A stretch of DNA of 64,000 nucleotides from Streptomyces sp. CB02056 (GCF_001905545.1 NZ_LIPD01000004.1:124001-188000); one strand, 5' to 3'. Positions 1 to 8,468 are shown, counted from the stretch's first letter. Program-made: numbers and translations. Notes: a model not told the origin generated them from the letters alone.

Positions 1-192
1 GATCGACGGCCCCCAGTGGCTGCTGTCGGCGCCGGCCAGCACTCTGGTCCGGCCGTCGCGGCGGTCGACGGAGACGGAGTAGATCGCGTTCATCGGGAAG
101 TGCGGCCCGCTGAACTCCCACGTCAGCCGGTCGCGGCTGCGGCCGAGAAAGAGGCCCTTCTCGGTTCCGACGGCCAACAGCACCTCGGTCAT
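1..192 (-). CDS. BNR/WD40-YVTN repeat (sialidase-like fold) protein, N-terminal fragment
   Basis: Only the first 64 codons lie in the window; the gene runs off the left edge. The protein opens MTEVLLAVGTEKGLFLGRS and continues with an aromatic stretch and GADSSHWGPSI. A first beta-strand reading as LLAVGTEKGLFL followed by a repeat containing a tryptophan and SHWG is typical of actinobacterial exo-alpha-sialidase-like or BNR/WD40/YVTN proteins, which form beta-propellers. The start is the first ATG of the frame. No signal peptide is visible, so it is probably cytoplasmic. No substrate can be inferred from this fragment. It is co-oriented with the reductase gene upstream (stop at 321), about 130 bp away. 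Confidence 0.6.
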   Translation of the reverse strand, partial: MTEVLLAVGTEKGLFLGRSRDRLTWEFSGPHFPMNAIYSVSVDRRDGRTRVLAGADSSHWGPSI

Positions 193-320
193 GTCTCACA
201 CCACCTGGTCACGAGCAACGGCCCCCCGGGACGGCCCCCGAGTGCCAGTGTCCCGCCGTCCACCAGTGGTCACATCTCGCCGCGCCGACCGTCCGGGGGC
301 CGTCCGTGCCGGGGGTGCCG

Positions 321-1844
321 CTACCCCCGGCAGTCCTCCAGCAGCCGCAGCCAGACCTCGCTGATCGTCGGGTACGAGGGCACCGCGTGCCAGAGCCGGT
401 CGATCGGCACCTCGCCGACCACCGCGACGGTCGCCGAGTGCAGCAGCTCGGCGACCCCGGGGCCGACCAGGCAGGCGCCGACGATCACCTGCCGGTCCAG
501 GTCGAAGACCACCCGGGCCCGGCCGCGGTATTCGTCGGCGTACAGCGAGGCCCCGGCGACGGAGCCGATCTCGTGGTCGACGGTCCGCACCCGCAGTCCG
601 GCGGCCTCGGCGGCGGCCCGGGTCAGGCCGACGGCGGCGACCTCGGGCTGGGTGAACACCACCTGGGGCGCGCCCGCGAGGTCGGCGGACGCGGAGTGCG
701 CGCCCCAGCGCGAGGTGTCCAGCGGGCGCCCCTCGGCGCGGGCGGCGATCGCCGCGCCGGTGATCCGGGCCTGGTACTTGCCCTGGTGGGTGAGCAGCGC
801 CCGGTGGTTGACGTCCCCGACGGCGTAGAGCCACGCGCCGTCCACACCCTCCGCGCCGTCCACGCCGAGCACCGTGCAGCTGTCGTCCACCTCCAGCCAG
901 CCGCCCGGCTTCAGGCCGACCTGCTCCAGCCCGATGTCGGCGGTGCGCGGGGCCCGGCCGGTCGCGTACAGCACCTCGTCGACGGTCAGCGTCCCGGTCC
1001 CGCCCCGGCCGTCTTCGTGCTGGCCGTCCCCGCCCTTTCCGTCCCCGTTCCGGCCGTCCCGGGCGGCGAGGGTGAGGGTCACCGGCCCGGAGCCGTCCGC
1101 CCGCTCCAGCGCGGTGACCTCGGTGCCGAAGCGGAGGTCCACCCCGGCCGCCCGCAGGCCCTCCGTGACCAGCTCGCCCGCGAACGGCTCCATCCGCGGC
1201 AGCAGCCCGTCACCGCGGACCAGCAGCACCACCTCGGAGCCGAGCGCCCGCCAGGCGGCGGCCATCTCCACCCCGACCACCCCGCCGCCGACCACCGCCA
1301 GCCGCCCGGGGACGGTCTGCGAGCCGGTCGCCTCCCGGTTGGTCCACGGGTGGGCCTCGGCGAGCCCCGGCACGTGCGCGGGCAGCACCGGGCGGCTGCC
1401 GGTGCACACCGCGACGGCGTGCCGGGCGGTGAGCACCCGCTCGCTGCCGTCCTCGGCCTCCACCGTCACCGTCCGCACCCCGGCCAGCCGGCCGTGGCCG
1501 CGCACCAGCTCGATGCCGGTGCCCCGCAGCCACTCCACCTGGCCGTCGTCCTTCCAGTCGGAGGTGAAGGAGTTCCGCCGGGCCAGCACGGCGGCCGGGT
1601 CCAGCCGCCGGTCGCCGACCGCCTCCCGGGAGCCGGCCACCGCGCGGGCGTCGGCCAGCGCGGCCACCGGCCGCAGCAGCGCCTTGCTCGGCATGCAGGC
1701 CCAGTACGAGCACTCGCCGCCGACCAGCTCGGCCTCCACGATCACGGTGCGCAGCCCGGCGGCGACCGTCCGGTCGGCCACGTTCTCGCCGGTCGGACCG
1801 GCCCCCAGGACGATGACGTCGTACTCCTCGGCGGTGCTGGTCAT
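321..1844 (-). CDS. Pyridine nucleotide-disulfide oxidoreductase (mercuric/dihydrolipoyl-dehydrogenase-like)
   Basis: This is a 507-aa class I flavoprotein disulfide reductase, a cytoplasmic FAD/NAD(P)H enzyme that reduces a disulfide or metal substrate. An N-terminal GAGPTG Rossmann motif is followed by the redox-active pair Cys45-x4-Cys50 (CSYWAC, then MPSK). A second nucleotide-binding motif (VVGGGVVGVEMA) lies mid-protein, and the FAD-binding YAVGDV comes late. The C-terminal dimerisation domain ends in AVPSYPTISEVW, where homologues carry the His-Glu base pair; here a tyrosine precedes PT, so the usual HPT reads YPT. The ATG at 1844 is preceded by GGAGGA at good spacing. The frame stays open upstream to 2282, but that part is low-complexity and was not taken. 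True lipoamide dehydrogenase is unlikely with no E1/E2 genes nearby, and the substrate is unknown. Confidence 0.85.
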   Translation of the reverse strand: MTSTAEEYDVIVLGAGPTGENVADRTVAAGLRTVIVEAELVGGECSYWACMPSKALLRPVAALADARAVAGSREAVGDRRLDPAAVLARRNSFTSDWKDDGQVEWLRGTGIELVRGHGRLAGVRTVTVEAEDGSERVLTARHAVAVCTGSRPVLPAHVPGLAEAHPWTNREATGSQTVPGRLAVVGGGVVGVEMAAAWRALGSEVVLLVRGDGLLPRMEPFAGELVTEGLRAAGVDLRFGTEVTALERADGSGPVTLTLAARDGRNGDGKGGDGQHEDGRGGTGTLTVDEVLYATGRAPRTADIGLEQVGLKPGGWLEVDDSCTVLGVDGAEGVDGAWLYAVGDVNHRALLTHQGKYQARITGAAIAARAEGRPLDTSRWGAHSASADLAGAPQVVFTQPEVAAVGLTRAAAEAAGLRVRTVDHEIGSVAGASLYADEYRGRARVVFDLDRQVIVGACLVGPGVAELLHSATVAVVGEVPIDRLWHAVPSYPTISEVWLRLLEDCRG

Positions 1845-2323
1845 GCCCTGTCCTCCGTCGTCTCGATGGCCGCCCCGGCCCGCCGGGCGGGGGCGGCGGG
1901 CGTGCGCCCACGGGTGTCGAGCGGCCGGTCGCGCCCGACCCCGGGCCCGCCGCTGCCGCCGGCGGTTCCGTACCCGAGCGTGACCCGGACCGCCCACCGC
2001 GGCCACTTCTCGCGCCGGTCGCGCGAGCGCGGGACGCGTGGGGCGAGAAGGGAGCGCGGGGTGAGCGGGGCGCGGGAGCCGAGCCGGGCACGCCGCGGGC
2101 CGACCGGCCCCGGACCGCCGTCCGGCCGGAACTCCGGCACGGCGTCCGGCGGTTCGGTCCGGCTGGGCTGCTCGCGCACGGGTGCTCGCTCCTCGCTCGG
2201 GTACGGCGTGGGCCCCATCCTGCCGGTCCGGGCGCGGTTGCGCGACGGACGGACACGCCGAGGGCGCCGTGGGACGCACCACCGGGCACGGACGGGACAG
2301 GGCGGGGAGCCGGACCGGCGGGT
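1845..2323. other. 479-bp gap without a supported gene
   Basis: Very GC-rich sequence between the reductase start and the hydrolase stop. Several frames are open through it, as expected at this GC content, but their translations are Arg/Pro/Ala-rich and show no domain. I found no convincing hairpin terminator or palindrome. It must carry the reductase promoter, but no clear -35/-10 pair stands out. Confidence 0.5.
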
Positions 2324-3058
2324 TCAGAGCGCGGCGAGCTCCGCCAGCAACGCCGCCGTGTCGGCCGGGCGGGAGAGCATCGGCCAGTGCCCGGTGGGCA
2401 GTTCGCGCAGCTCCCAGTTCGGCCCGGACATCCCGGCGAAGTACGGGTGCCCGGCGGCGATCAGCTCGCGCACCTGGGAGAGCGGGAAGGAGCAGGAGAC
2501 CAGCGCCTGGGGCAGAGCCGCCCCGGCGCCGGTCAGCCGCAGCCGGTCCCGGAACGCCCCGGCCGGGTGCGGGGTGGAGCGGGAGCGGATGGACGCGAGG
2601 GCGGCCTCGTCCAGCCCCGCCGTGCTCGTGCCCTGCTCGCCCAGGTACTCCCAGGACGGCAGCGGGAGGCGGCCGTCGACCACCGAGGCCTCGGCCGTCT
2701 TCTGGTAGTCGGGCTGCCAGAGGTCGTACACCGACGAGCCGTCGATCAGCGGGCCGCTGTCCAGGTAGACCACCCGGCGGATCCGCTCCGGCATCCGGTC
2801 CGCGAGCCCGCCCACCGGGGCGCAGGCGCCGCTGTGGGCGACCACGACGACATCCGACAGGTCCTCCCGGACCAGCAGCCCGGCGAGGTCGGCGATGTGG
2901 TCCTCCAGGCCGAACTCGCCCTCCTCGCTCGCGCGTTCGCCCACTCCGGGCAGGCTGACGGCGTACACCCGGTGCCCGGCCGCGCGCAGCGGCGCGGCCA
3001 CCTCGTCCCAGGCCCAGGCGCCGATCCAGAATCCGGGGACCAGTACGAACGTGCTCAT
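2324..3058 (-). CDS. Alpha/beta hydrolase
   Basis: A 244-aa cytoplasmic serine hydrolase of the alpha/beta fold. The protein opens MSTFVLVPGFWIGAWAWDEV, giving the HG-type oxyanion segment after strand 3, followed by a typical SLPGVGER loop. The nucleophile elbow reads VVAHSGACA, with Ser in A-H-S-G-A rather than the classical G-x-S-x-G. The catalytic His is in TGHWPMLSRP near the C-terminus, as in the salicylate-esterase/pyrethroid-hydrolase-like subfamily. The start ATG has AAGGAG eight bases upstream. It is divergent from the WYL regulator at 3233, which is therefore a candidate regulator. The substrate is unknown. Confidence 0.85.
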   Translation of the reverse strand: MSTFVLVPGFWIGAWAWDEVAAPLRAAGHRVYAVSLPGVGERASEEGEFGLEDHIADLAGLLVREDLSDVVVVAHSGACAPVGGLADRMPERIRRVVYLDSGPLIDGSSVYDLWQPDYQKTAEASVVDGRLPLPSWEYLGEQGTSTAGLDEAALASIRSRSTPHPAGAFRDRLRLTGAGAALPQALVSCSFPLSQVRELIAAGHPYFAGMSGPNWELRELPTGHWPMLSRPADTAALLAELAAL

Positions 3059-3081
3059 GGCGGATCGCTCCTTCGTCGGTG

Positions 3082-3092
3082 GGAAATCCGGG
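3082..3092. promoter_or_regulatory. Candidate operator half, hydrolase side
   Basis: GGAAATCCGGG lies 24 bp before the hydrolase start. Its exact inverse complement CCCGGATTTCC is at 3200-3210, 23 bp before the WYL regulator start. Each arm occupies the equivalent place in its own leader, so the pair could be the site of the WYL regulator or a matched leader element. Confidence 0.4.
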
Positions 3093-3199
3093 GAGGCCGC
3101 GACGAGCCGTGGACGTCTCGACGGGCGGCCCGCGAGGGGCTCCATCGAGGCGGGGCCTCCTCCACCGCCGACTCTAGGATCGGATCCGGACAGAAGTCG

Positions 3200-3210
3200 C
3201 CCGGATTTCC
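3200..3210. promoter_or_regulatory. Candidate operator half, WYL-regulator side
   Basis: CCCGGATTTCC is the inverse complement of 3082-3092. About 20 bp upstream, TAGGAT (3175-3180) fits a streptomycete -10 box for the WYL gene, although no good -35 is visible. A small CGGATCCG palindrome is at 3181-3188. Confidence 0.4.
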
Positions 3211-3232
3211 GCCGAGGAAAGGAGGACGCGCG

Positions 3233-4195
3233 ATGGAACACCCGGTCAGCCGCGTCCTCGCCCTGCTGGAACTGCTCCAGGACCGCCCCGGCCTGACCGG
3301 CGCCGACCTGGCCGCCCGGCTCGACGTGGACGAGCGCACCGTCCGCCGCTACGTCTCCCGGCTGACCGAACTCGGCATCCCCGTCGAGGCCGACCGCGGC
3401 CGCTACGGGGGCTACCGCCTGCGGCCCGGCTACCGGCTGCCGCCGCTGATGCTCACCCCGGACGAGGCCGCCTCCGTCGTGCTCGGCCTGCTGGCCGGCC
3501 GCAGCTCCGGCCTGTCGGTGGGGGAGGAGGCCACCGGGACGGCCCTCGCCAAGATCCAGCGGGTGCTGCCGCAGCCGCTGCGCGAGTGCGTGGCGGCCGT
3601 CGAACAGACCCTCGGACTGACCGCCACCCCCGCCACCGGCCCCGGCCCGGCCGCCGCCGCGCTGTTCACCCTGGCCGAGGCGGCCCGCCGCCGTCGCCGG
3701 GTGCGGCTCGCCTACCGGGACCGGGAGGACCGGCCCAGCGAACGCGACTTCGACCCGTACGGGCTGGTCTTCCACTCCGGGCGCTGGTACACCACCGGGC
3801 TCGACCACCGCAGCGGCGAGCCGCGTACCTTCCGGCTGGACCGGATCACCCGGGTCGAACAGGGTGAGGCCGGCTTCGAGCCGCCGGAGGACTACGACCC
3901 GGTCCAGCGGGTGGTGGAGTCACTGGCCGGCGCGCCCTGGCGGCACCGGGTGGAGGTCGAACTGCGGACCACCCTCGGCGAGGCCCGCCGCCGACTGCCG
4001 CCCGCCGTCGGCACGCTCACCGAACTCGCCGAGGACCGGGTGCTGCTGCGGGCCCGGGCGCAGAACCTGGACGGCGTCGCGGTGCTGCTGGCCGGCCTCG
4101 GGTGGCCGTTCACCGTCCGGGAACCCGCCGCGCTGCGCGCCGAGGTGCGGGCGCTCGCGGACCGGCTCGCCGCCTGGGGCGCCGAGCCGTCGTGA
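3233..4195 (+). CDS. WYL-domain (YafY-type) transcriptional regulator
   Basis: A 320-aa cytoplasmic DNA-binding protein. Residues 1-60 form a winged HTH (LARLDVDERTVRRYVSRL). A YGGYRLRPGYRLPPL linker follows, typical of this family, then the WYL sensor domain containing HSGRWYTTGLDHR and FRLDRI, and a C-terminal WCX-like extension. WYL domains bind small ligands or nucleic acid and often control the adjacent gene. The ATG at 3233 follows AAAGGAGG at ideal spacing. It is divergent from the alpha/beta hydrolase, and both starts carry the same inverted 11-mer. It is convergent with thioredoxin and separated from it by a strong hairpin. Confidence 0.92.
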   Translation: MEHPVSRVLALLELLQDRPGLTGADLAARLDVDERTVRRYVSRLTELGIPVEADRGRYGGYRLRPGYRLPPLMLTPDEAASVVLGLLAGRSSGLSVGEEATGTALAKIQRVLPQPLRECVAAVEQTLGLTATPATGPGPAAAALFTLAEAARRRRRVRLAYRDREDRPSERDFDPYGLVFHSGRWYTTGLDHRSGEPRTFRLDRITRVEQGEAGFEPPEDYDPVQRVVESLAGAPWRHRVEVELRTTLGEARRRLPPAVGTLTELAEDRVLLRARAQNLDGVAVLLAGLGWPFTVREPAALRAEVRALADRLAAWGAEPS

Positions 4196-4247
4196 CTGCG
4201 GGTGCGGCGGCGGACGGCCCCGAGGAGCGGGGAGCGGGCATGCCGAG

Positions 4248-4275
4248 GGCCCGGGGAGCTTCGACTCCCCGGGCC
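4248..4275. terminator. Bidirectional hairpin between convergent WYL regulator and thioredoxin
   Basis: A perfect 11-bp stem GGCCCGGGGAG/CTCCCCGGGCC with a 6-nt loop CTTCGA. It sits just past the WYL stop and before the thioredoxin stop. There is no long U tract, which is usual in streptomycetes. Confidence 0.7.
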
Positions 4276-4301
4276 TTAGGGCCTGTCTTCGGACGTCCGG
4301 A

Positions 4302-4691
4302 TCAGGCCTGGCCGCCGGCCGCCCGCTCCTCGGCGACCTTGCGCTTCACCTCGGTCATGTCCAGCTCGCGGGCCTGGCCGATCAGGTCCTCGAACACCGC
4401 CTCCGGCAGCGCACCGGGCTGCGAGAAGACCAGCACGCCCTCACGGATGATCGCCAGCGTCGGGATCGACTGGATGTCGAACGCGGCCGCCAGCTCCTGC
4501 TGCGCCTCGGTGTCCACCTTGGCGAAGACCAGGTCCGAGTGGCGCTCGGCGGCCTTCTCGTACACCGGGGCGAACTGGCGGCACGGCCCGCACCACCCGG
4601 CCCAGAAGTCGATGAAGACGAAGTCCTTGCCCTCCGGGCCCGGGACGATCTCGTCGAAGTTCTCCTTGGTCAGCTCGACCGTGTTGCTCAT
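4302..4691 (-). CDS. trxA: Thioredoxin
   Basis: A 129-aa cytoplasmic disulfide reductant with the canonical active site W33-C-G-P-C37 in FWAGWCGPCRQFAP. The cis-proline region reads IQSIPTLAII, and the thioredoxin fold is complete. A charged C-terminal tail (VKRKVAEERAAGGQA) extends about 15 residues beyond the classical 108-aa thioredoxin. The start is the ATG at 4691; a GGAAGGGAA purine run upstream can serve as ribosome site. It stands alone, with the divergent lipoprotein gene 190 bp away. Streptomycetes carry several thioredoxins, so this need not be the principal one. Confidence 0.92.
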   Translation of the reverse strand: MSNTVELTKENFDEIVPGPEGKDFVFIDFWAGWCGPCRQFAPVYEKAAERHSDLVFAKVDTEAQQELAAAFDIQSIPTLAIIREGVLVFSQPGALPEAVFEDLIGQARELDMTEVKRKVAEERAAGGQA

Positions 4692-4879
4692 CTCGTGATT
4701 CCTTCCCTTCCGGACGTGGCGGTTCAGGCCATGTGCCCGCCACAACCGTCCCGGTCGGCGGGGTATTCCGGCGGCGTTCCGGCGGTTGCCGGAGCCAGGG
4801 AGTGAGCAGCCGGCGGCCGCCGCCCGTACGGAAGGGTGTCCGGTCCGTTCCGACCCCTTCCCCCCGAGGGAGGCACCCC

Positions 4880-5458
4880 ATGCGCAGCACACTCCGCACC
4901 CGGCGGACGCTCGCGCTGACCGCGTCCGGCATCGCGGCGGCCGCCCTGATCGCCGGCTGCGGATCGTCCGGCGGCTCCTCCGGTCCGTCGAGCAGCCCGA
5001 GCAGTCCGGGCACCCCGGCGGCCGTCACCCTGCAGACCGCCCAGGACCCGAAGCTGGGCACGATCGTCACCGACAGCGCGGGCTTCACGCTCTACCGCTT
5101 CGACCAGGACCGGAACAGCCCGCCGGGGTCCTACTGCAACGGCAGCTGCGCCGTCATCTGGCCGCCCGAGCACGCCGACGGCAACGGCAACGTCACGGTG
5201 AAGGGCATCGACAGCAAGCTGGTCGGCACCGTCACCCGCGACGACGGCACCAAGCAGGTCACCCTGAACGGCTGGCCGGCCTACCGCTACTCGCCGGACA
5301 CCAAGCCCGGCGACACCAAGGGCCAGGGCGTGGCCGGCACCTGGTTCGCACTGACCCCGACCGGCGGCAGGGCGGGCGCCGCGAACTCCGGCCCGATGAA
5401 CCCGACGCCCGGCACCCCGGCACCGGGCAACCCGACGCCCAGCACCCCGGGCTACTGA
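4880..5458 (+). CDS. Secreted-repeat lipoprotein (COG4315 type)
   Basis: A 192-aa lipoprotein. An Arg-rich N-region and hydrophobic helix lead to a lipobox IAGC with Cys27 as the lipidation site, so the mature protein is membrane-anchored outside the cell. A Ser/Gly/Pro linker is followed by two copies of the secreted repeat of unknown function: LGTIVTDSAGFTLYRFDQD with the paired-Cys segment CNGSCAVIWPP, then LNGWPAYRYSPDTKPGDTKG ending in VAGTWFAL. The tail is Pro/Thr-rich. Relatives frequently sit beside ECF sigma/anti-sigma pairs, as here (sigma starts 59 bp downstream), so it is probably part of a cell-envelope stress unit. The biochemical function is unknown. Confidence 0.88.
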   Translation: MRSTLRTRRTLALTASGIAAAALIAGCGSSGGSSGPSSSPSSPGTPAAVTLQTAQDPKLGTIVTDSAGFTLYRFDQDRNSPPGSYCNGSCAVIWPPEHADGNGNVTVKGIDSKLVGTVTRDDGTKQVTLNGWPAYRYSPDTKPGDTKGQGVAGTWFALTPTGGRAGAANSGPMNPTPGTPAPGNPTPSTPGY

Positions 5459-5517
5459 CCGGCTCCGATGACCGGTCCCGATGACCGGCTCCGACCGCCC
5501 TCGCCCAGGAGGCCCGG

Positions 5518-6090
5518 GTGCGCAACGATGAAGTGGTGACCGAGGAGCACCCCGTCGGCCGCACCGGCGGCCACGACACGGGGGCGCCGGACGAGGACCT
5601 GATGCGCGCCCTGTACCAGGAGCATGCCGGTCCGCTGTTCGGGTTCGTGCTCCACCTGGTCGCCGGGGACCGGCAGCGGGCCGAGGACGTCGTGCAGGAG
5701 ACCCTGCTCCGCGCCTGGCGCAACATCCACCGGCTCGACCCGGAGGCCGGCTCGCTGCGGCCCTGGCTGGTCACCGTCGCGCGGCGGATCGTGATCGACG
5801 GCCACCGCGGCGCCATGGCCCGGCCGCGCGAGGTGGACGCCTCGGCACTGGAGCAGCTGCCCGCCGAGGACGAGATCGACCGGGCGCTGCGGATGATGAC
5901 CGTCGCGGACGCGCTCGGCGACCTCTCGCCCGTGCACCGGGAGATCATCGTCGAGACCTACCTGAAGGGCCGTACGGCCAACGAGGCGGCCGCCGAACTC
6001 GGCATCCCGGCCGGGACGGTGCGCTCGCGGGTGTTCTACGCGCTGCGCTCGCTCAGGCTCGCGCTGGAGGAACGGGGAGTGACATCGTGA
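5518..6090 (+). CDS. ECF-family RNA polymerase sigma factor
   Basis: A 190-aa two-domain sigma factor. Sigma2 covers about residues 25-95, with the polymerase-binding EDVVQETLLRAWRNIHRL followed by RPWLVTVARRIVIDGHR. Sigma4 covers about 120-185, with the helix-turn-helix NEAAAELGIPAGTVRSRVF and ALRSLRLALEE. The GTG at 5518 follows CAGGAGG at good spacing and gives the usual short N-terminal tail. Its stop overlaps the anti-sigma start (GTGA), indicating translational coupling. Together with the upstream lipoprotein it forms a three-gene operon of the SigK/SigL-like type. Its own target promoters cannot be read from the window. Confidence 0.94.
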   Translation: MRNDEVVTEEHPVGRTGGHDTGAPDEDLMRALYQEHAGPLFGFVLHLVAGDRQRAEDVVQETLLRAWRNIHRLDPEAGSLRPWLVTVARRIVIDGHRGAMARPREVDASALEQLPAEDEIDRALRMMTVADALGDLSPVHREIIVETYLKGRTANEAAAELGIPAGTVRSRVFYALRSLRLALEERGVTS

Positions 6091-6848
6091 CCAGGCACCC
6101 CGACCGCGACCCCACCCCTGACCCCGACCGGGTGCCTGGTGGCCCGGTGCACGTCGACGCGGGCGCGTACGTCCTCGGCCTGCTGGAACCCGTCGAGCGC
6201 GCCGCCTTCGAGCAACACCTCGCCGACTGCCCGCAGTGCGCCGAGCAGGTGACCCAACTCGGCTCGGTGGAGCCGTTGTTGGCCGAGTACGCGGCCACCG
6301 CGCGGGCGGCCGGAACGGACCCGGCCGGTCCCGCCCCGCAGCCGGACCCCCGACTGCTGGACCGGCTGGTCGCCGAGGTCGGCGCCACCCGGCGGCGGGG
6401 CCGGGTGCGGCGGCTGGTGCTGGCCCTGGCCGCCACCGCGATGGTGGCGGCCGGCCCCGCCGTCACCGCCGCGGTGCTCACCGCCGACAACACCCCGGCC
6501 GTGGTCGCGGTGGCCGAGCAGTTCAGCGCCACCGACCCGGGCACCGGCGCGCACGCGACCGTCGGCCTGGACGGCACCACCTGGGGTACCCAGGTCAGCC
6601 TGCAACTCTCGGGCGTTCAGGGCCCGTTGACCTGCCGACTGGTCGCCGTCTCGCACACCGGCGAGCAGCAGACGGTCACCACCTGGTCCGTCCCGGCGGG
6701 CGGCTACGGCAACGGCGGCGGGAGCGGCGACGGCACCGTGCGCACCACCGGCGGCGCGGCCTTCCGACTGGCGGACATCGACCACTTCGAGGTCCGCGTC
6801 CAGGACGGCGGCGCGCTACTGGTCGCGATCCCCGTACACCACCCCTGA
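6087..6848 (+). CDS. Zinc-binding anti-sigma factor (ZAS type), membrane-anchored
   Basis: A 253-aa partner of the sigma factor encoded immediately upstream. The cytoplasmic N-terminus carries the ZAS motif H44-x3-C48-x2-C51 (EQHLADCPQC) preceded by AGAYVLGLLEPVERAAFE. A single transmembrane helix near residue 115 (LVLALAATAMVAAGPAVTAAVL) leads to an extracytoplasmic domain with a beta-rich anti-sigma-K-like C-terminus. The start GTG overlaps the sigma stop, so equimolar synthesis is expected. The 3' end overlaps the convergent gene at 6816 by 33 bp. Confidence 0.92.
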   Translation: MTRHPDRDPTPDPDRVPGGPVHVDAGAYVLGLLEPVERAAFEQHLADCPQCAEQVTQLGSVEPLLAEYAATARAAGTDPAGPAPQPDPRLLDRLVAEVGATRRRGRVRRLVLALAATAMVAAGPAVTAAVLTADNTPAVVAVAEQFSATDPGTGAHATVGLDGTTWGTQVSLQLSGVQGPLTCRLVAVSHTGEQQTVTTWSVPAGGYGNGGGSGDGTVRTTGGAAFRLADIDHFEVRVQDGGALLVAIPVHHP

Positions 6849-7577
6849 CCCCCAGTGGATCGTGTACGACTCCAATCGCTCCACCCGGGCCGCGCCCCGG
6901 ACACCCGGCCAGTACGGGCTCGGCTCGCCGCCGCCGGTCATGTGCTCCCGACCCCAGATCCGGCTCCAGCCGGTCCGCAGCGCCGGCTCGAAGCTGTGCC
7001 ACCGCCCGCAACCGCAGGGCTTCAGCACCCGCGCGCAGCAGCGGCACAGCTCGGCCCGGCCGTGGCCGTGACCGTCGCCGCGGTCGTCACCGGGGCCGGT
7101 CGGGAGCGGCACCGGCGGGCCCTGCTCCCCGCAGGCCGGGCACCCGGGCAGTTCGGCGCCGTCCAGCAGCGCGTTCTGCCGCCGGACGTAGTCGGGCAGC
7201 CGCAACGGCGGGTGCAGGAACGGGTCGTGCTCCCAGGCCGCGTTCGGCGACCCCCACCAGCGCACGTGCCACCAGGCCGTCTCCGGAGGCAGCCGCCGCC
7301 CGGCCCGCTTCTGCGCCCGGCGTTGCTCCGCGTACTCCTCGGCCCTGGCCCGCCACAGCTCGCGCGCCTCGTGCAACTCGTCCACCGCGCGGACCAGGGC
7401 GTCCGGGTCGGCCTCCAGGAAGCGCGGAATCCGGGCGCTGACGGTGAGGTGGTGGTACGTCGCCCGCAGGCCGTACGGGGCGAAGCGGGTCAGGCAGGTG
7501 CGCAGCGCGCTGTGCCGCCGGTACGGCGGGAGCGAGGCGTCGTGCACCCGGGCCCGGTGGGTGTGGAAGCTGGTCAT
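6816..7577 (-). CDS. Hypothetical protein with cysteine-rich putative zinc-binding segment
   Basis: 253 aa, family not recognised. The N-terminal half is Arg-rich and probably helical (RARVHDASLPPYRRHSALRT, then ELHEARELWRARAEEYAEQR). The centre has PPETAWWHVRWWGSPNAAWEHDP. The C-terminal half has CPAC, a Gly/His linker, then CRCC-x6-CGCG followed by WHSFEP, which together could bind one or two zinc ions. The ATG overlaps the stop of the upstream gene at 7574 (ATGA), so the two are translationally coupled. The 3' end overlaps the anti-sigma gene. There is no signal peptide or membrane segment. Confidence 0.65.
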   Translation of the reverse strand: MTSFHTHRARVHDASLPPYRRHSALRTCLTRFAPYGLRATYHHLTVSARIPRFLEADPDALVRAVDELHEARELWRARAEEYAEQRRAQKRAGRRLPPETAWWHVRWWGSPNAAWEHDPFLHPPLRLPDYVRRQNALLDGAELPGCPACGEQGPPVPLPTGPGDDRGDGHGHGRAELCRCCARVLKPCGCGRWHSFEPALRTGWSRIWGREHMTGGGEPSPYWPGVRGAARVERLESYTIHWGSGVVYGDRDQ

Positions 7578-8227
7578 GACGGCGGCTTCAGGTCCGGGGC
7601 CGGGTCCAGGTCCAGGGCTCGGGCGAGCGCGGCGGTGACGGCGGCGGCGTGCCCGGGCAGCTGCCGCTCGGCCCAGCCCGCCGCGAGCGCGAGGAAGTCG
7701 CGCAGATCCCGCTCGACTCCGGCGAGCAGCCGGCGCAGCTCGTCCACCGGCAACTCGACCACCGGGCCCTCGTCGCCCTCGGCGTCCTGGGTCAGCCGGA
7801 CCACCCGGCCGACGCACTCGGCCCGGGCGTCGGGGTCGTGGCCGAACCAGGCGGTGCCGGACCCGTCCGTGACGTTCAGCCACTCGCGCCAGTCCTCCAG
7901 CCCGTTGCAGCAGCCCGGCCTGAAGACGGCGCCGGTGGCGGAGTCGGCCACCACCAGCCCGCCGGGGGCGTACGGGTGCGGCTCGGTCGACAGCGCGTGC
8001 AGGAACGCGCCCAACGGGTCCGCCGGCCGGGGACCGCGCCCCTCGGCCTGCCCGGGGTCGGGCTCGACGTCGTTGCAGTCCGCCAGCCGCCACACCGCCG
8101 TGCCCACCTCGTCCGACGTCAACCGCCCGTCCAGCGCGAGATCCCCGTACGGCCCGAGCTCGGCCGTCGGCCAGAGCGTGAAGCCGTCGGAGGCGAAGAT
8201 CTCCAGGACCGGTCGCATCGACATCAT
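7574..8227 (-). CDS. Hypothetical protein, coupled to the cysteine-rich protein
   Basis: 217 aa, acidic, cytoplasmic, not assigned to a family. Readable features are an N-terminal RPVLEIFASDGFTLWP, a central GLVVADSATGAVFRPGCCNG with adjacent cysteines, DWREWLNVTDGSGTAWFGHD, and a C-terminal helical segment VDELRRLLAGVERDLRDF. The chosen ATG at 8227 is the first of three nearby (MMSM); the ribosome site is weak, so 8224 or 8218 is possible. Its stop overlaps the next start. It looks like a streptomycete accessory two-gene unit of unknown role. Confidence 0.6.
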   Translation of the reverse strand: MMSMRPVLEIFASDGFTLWPTAELGPYGDLALDGRLTSDEVGTAVWRLADCNDVEPDPGQAEGRGPRPADPLGAFLHALSTEPHPYAPGGLVVADSATGAVFRPGCCNGLEDWREWLNVTDGSGTAWFGHDPDARAECVGRVVRLTQDAEGDEGPVVELPVDELRRLLAGVERDLRDFLALAAGWAERQLPGHAAAVTAALARALDLDPAPDLKPPS

Positions 8228-8468
8228 CCGCCGATCATCCCGAACACACCCCCGCCCCGACCAGCCGTTTTACGCCCCACCCCCGCCCTGGACCCAGCCG
8301 GCCTCCGCCACCACCTGCTCGGCCTCGGCCACCCACCTCGCGGCTGCCGTCCAACCGGCCCGCCCTCCGACCGGCCTCCGCCATCGCCTGGGCGGTCTGC
8401 GCGATGACGGTGGTGGCGAGCGGGGGTGTGCCGGGGGGATCGGGGGGTTGATGGTGCTGGGGCGCTGG

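Noticed and set aside
1845..2282. N-terminal extension of the reductase, or a 125-codon gene at 1841-2218
   Set aside because: Low-complexity Arg/Pro/Ala translation. The ATG at 1844 has GGAGGA and begins at the FAD motif.
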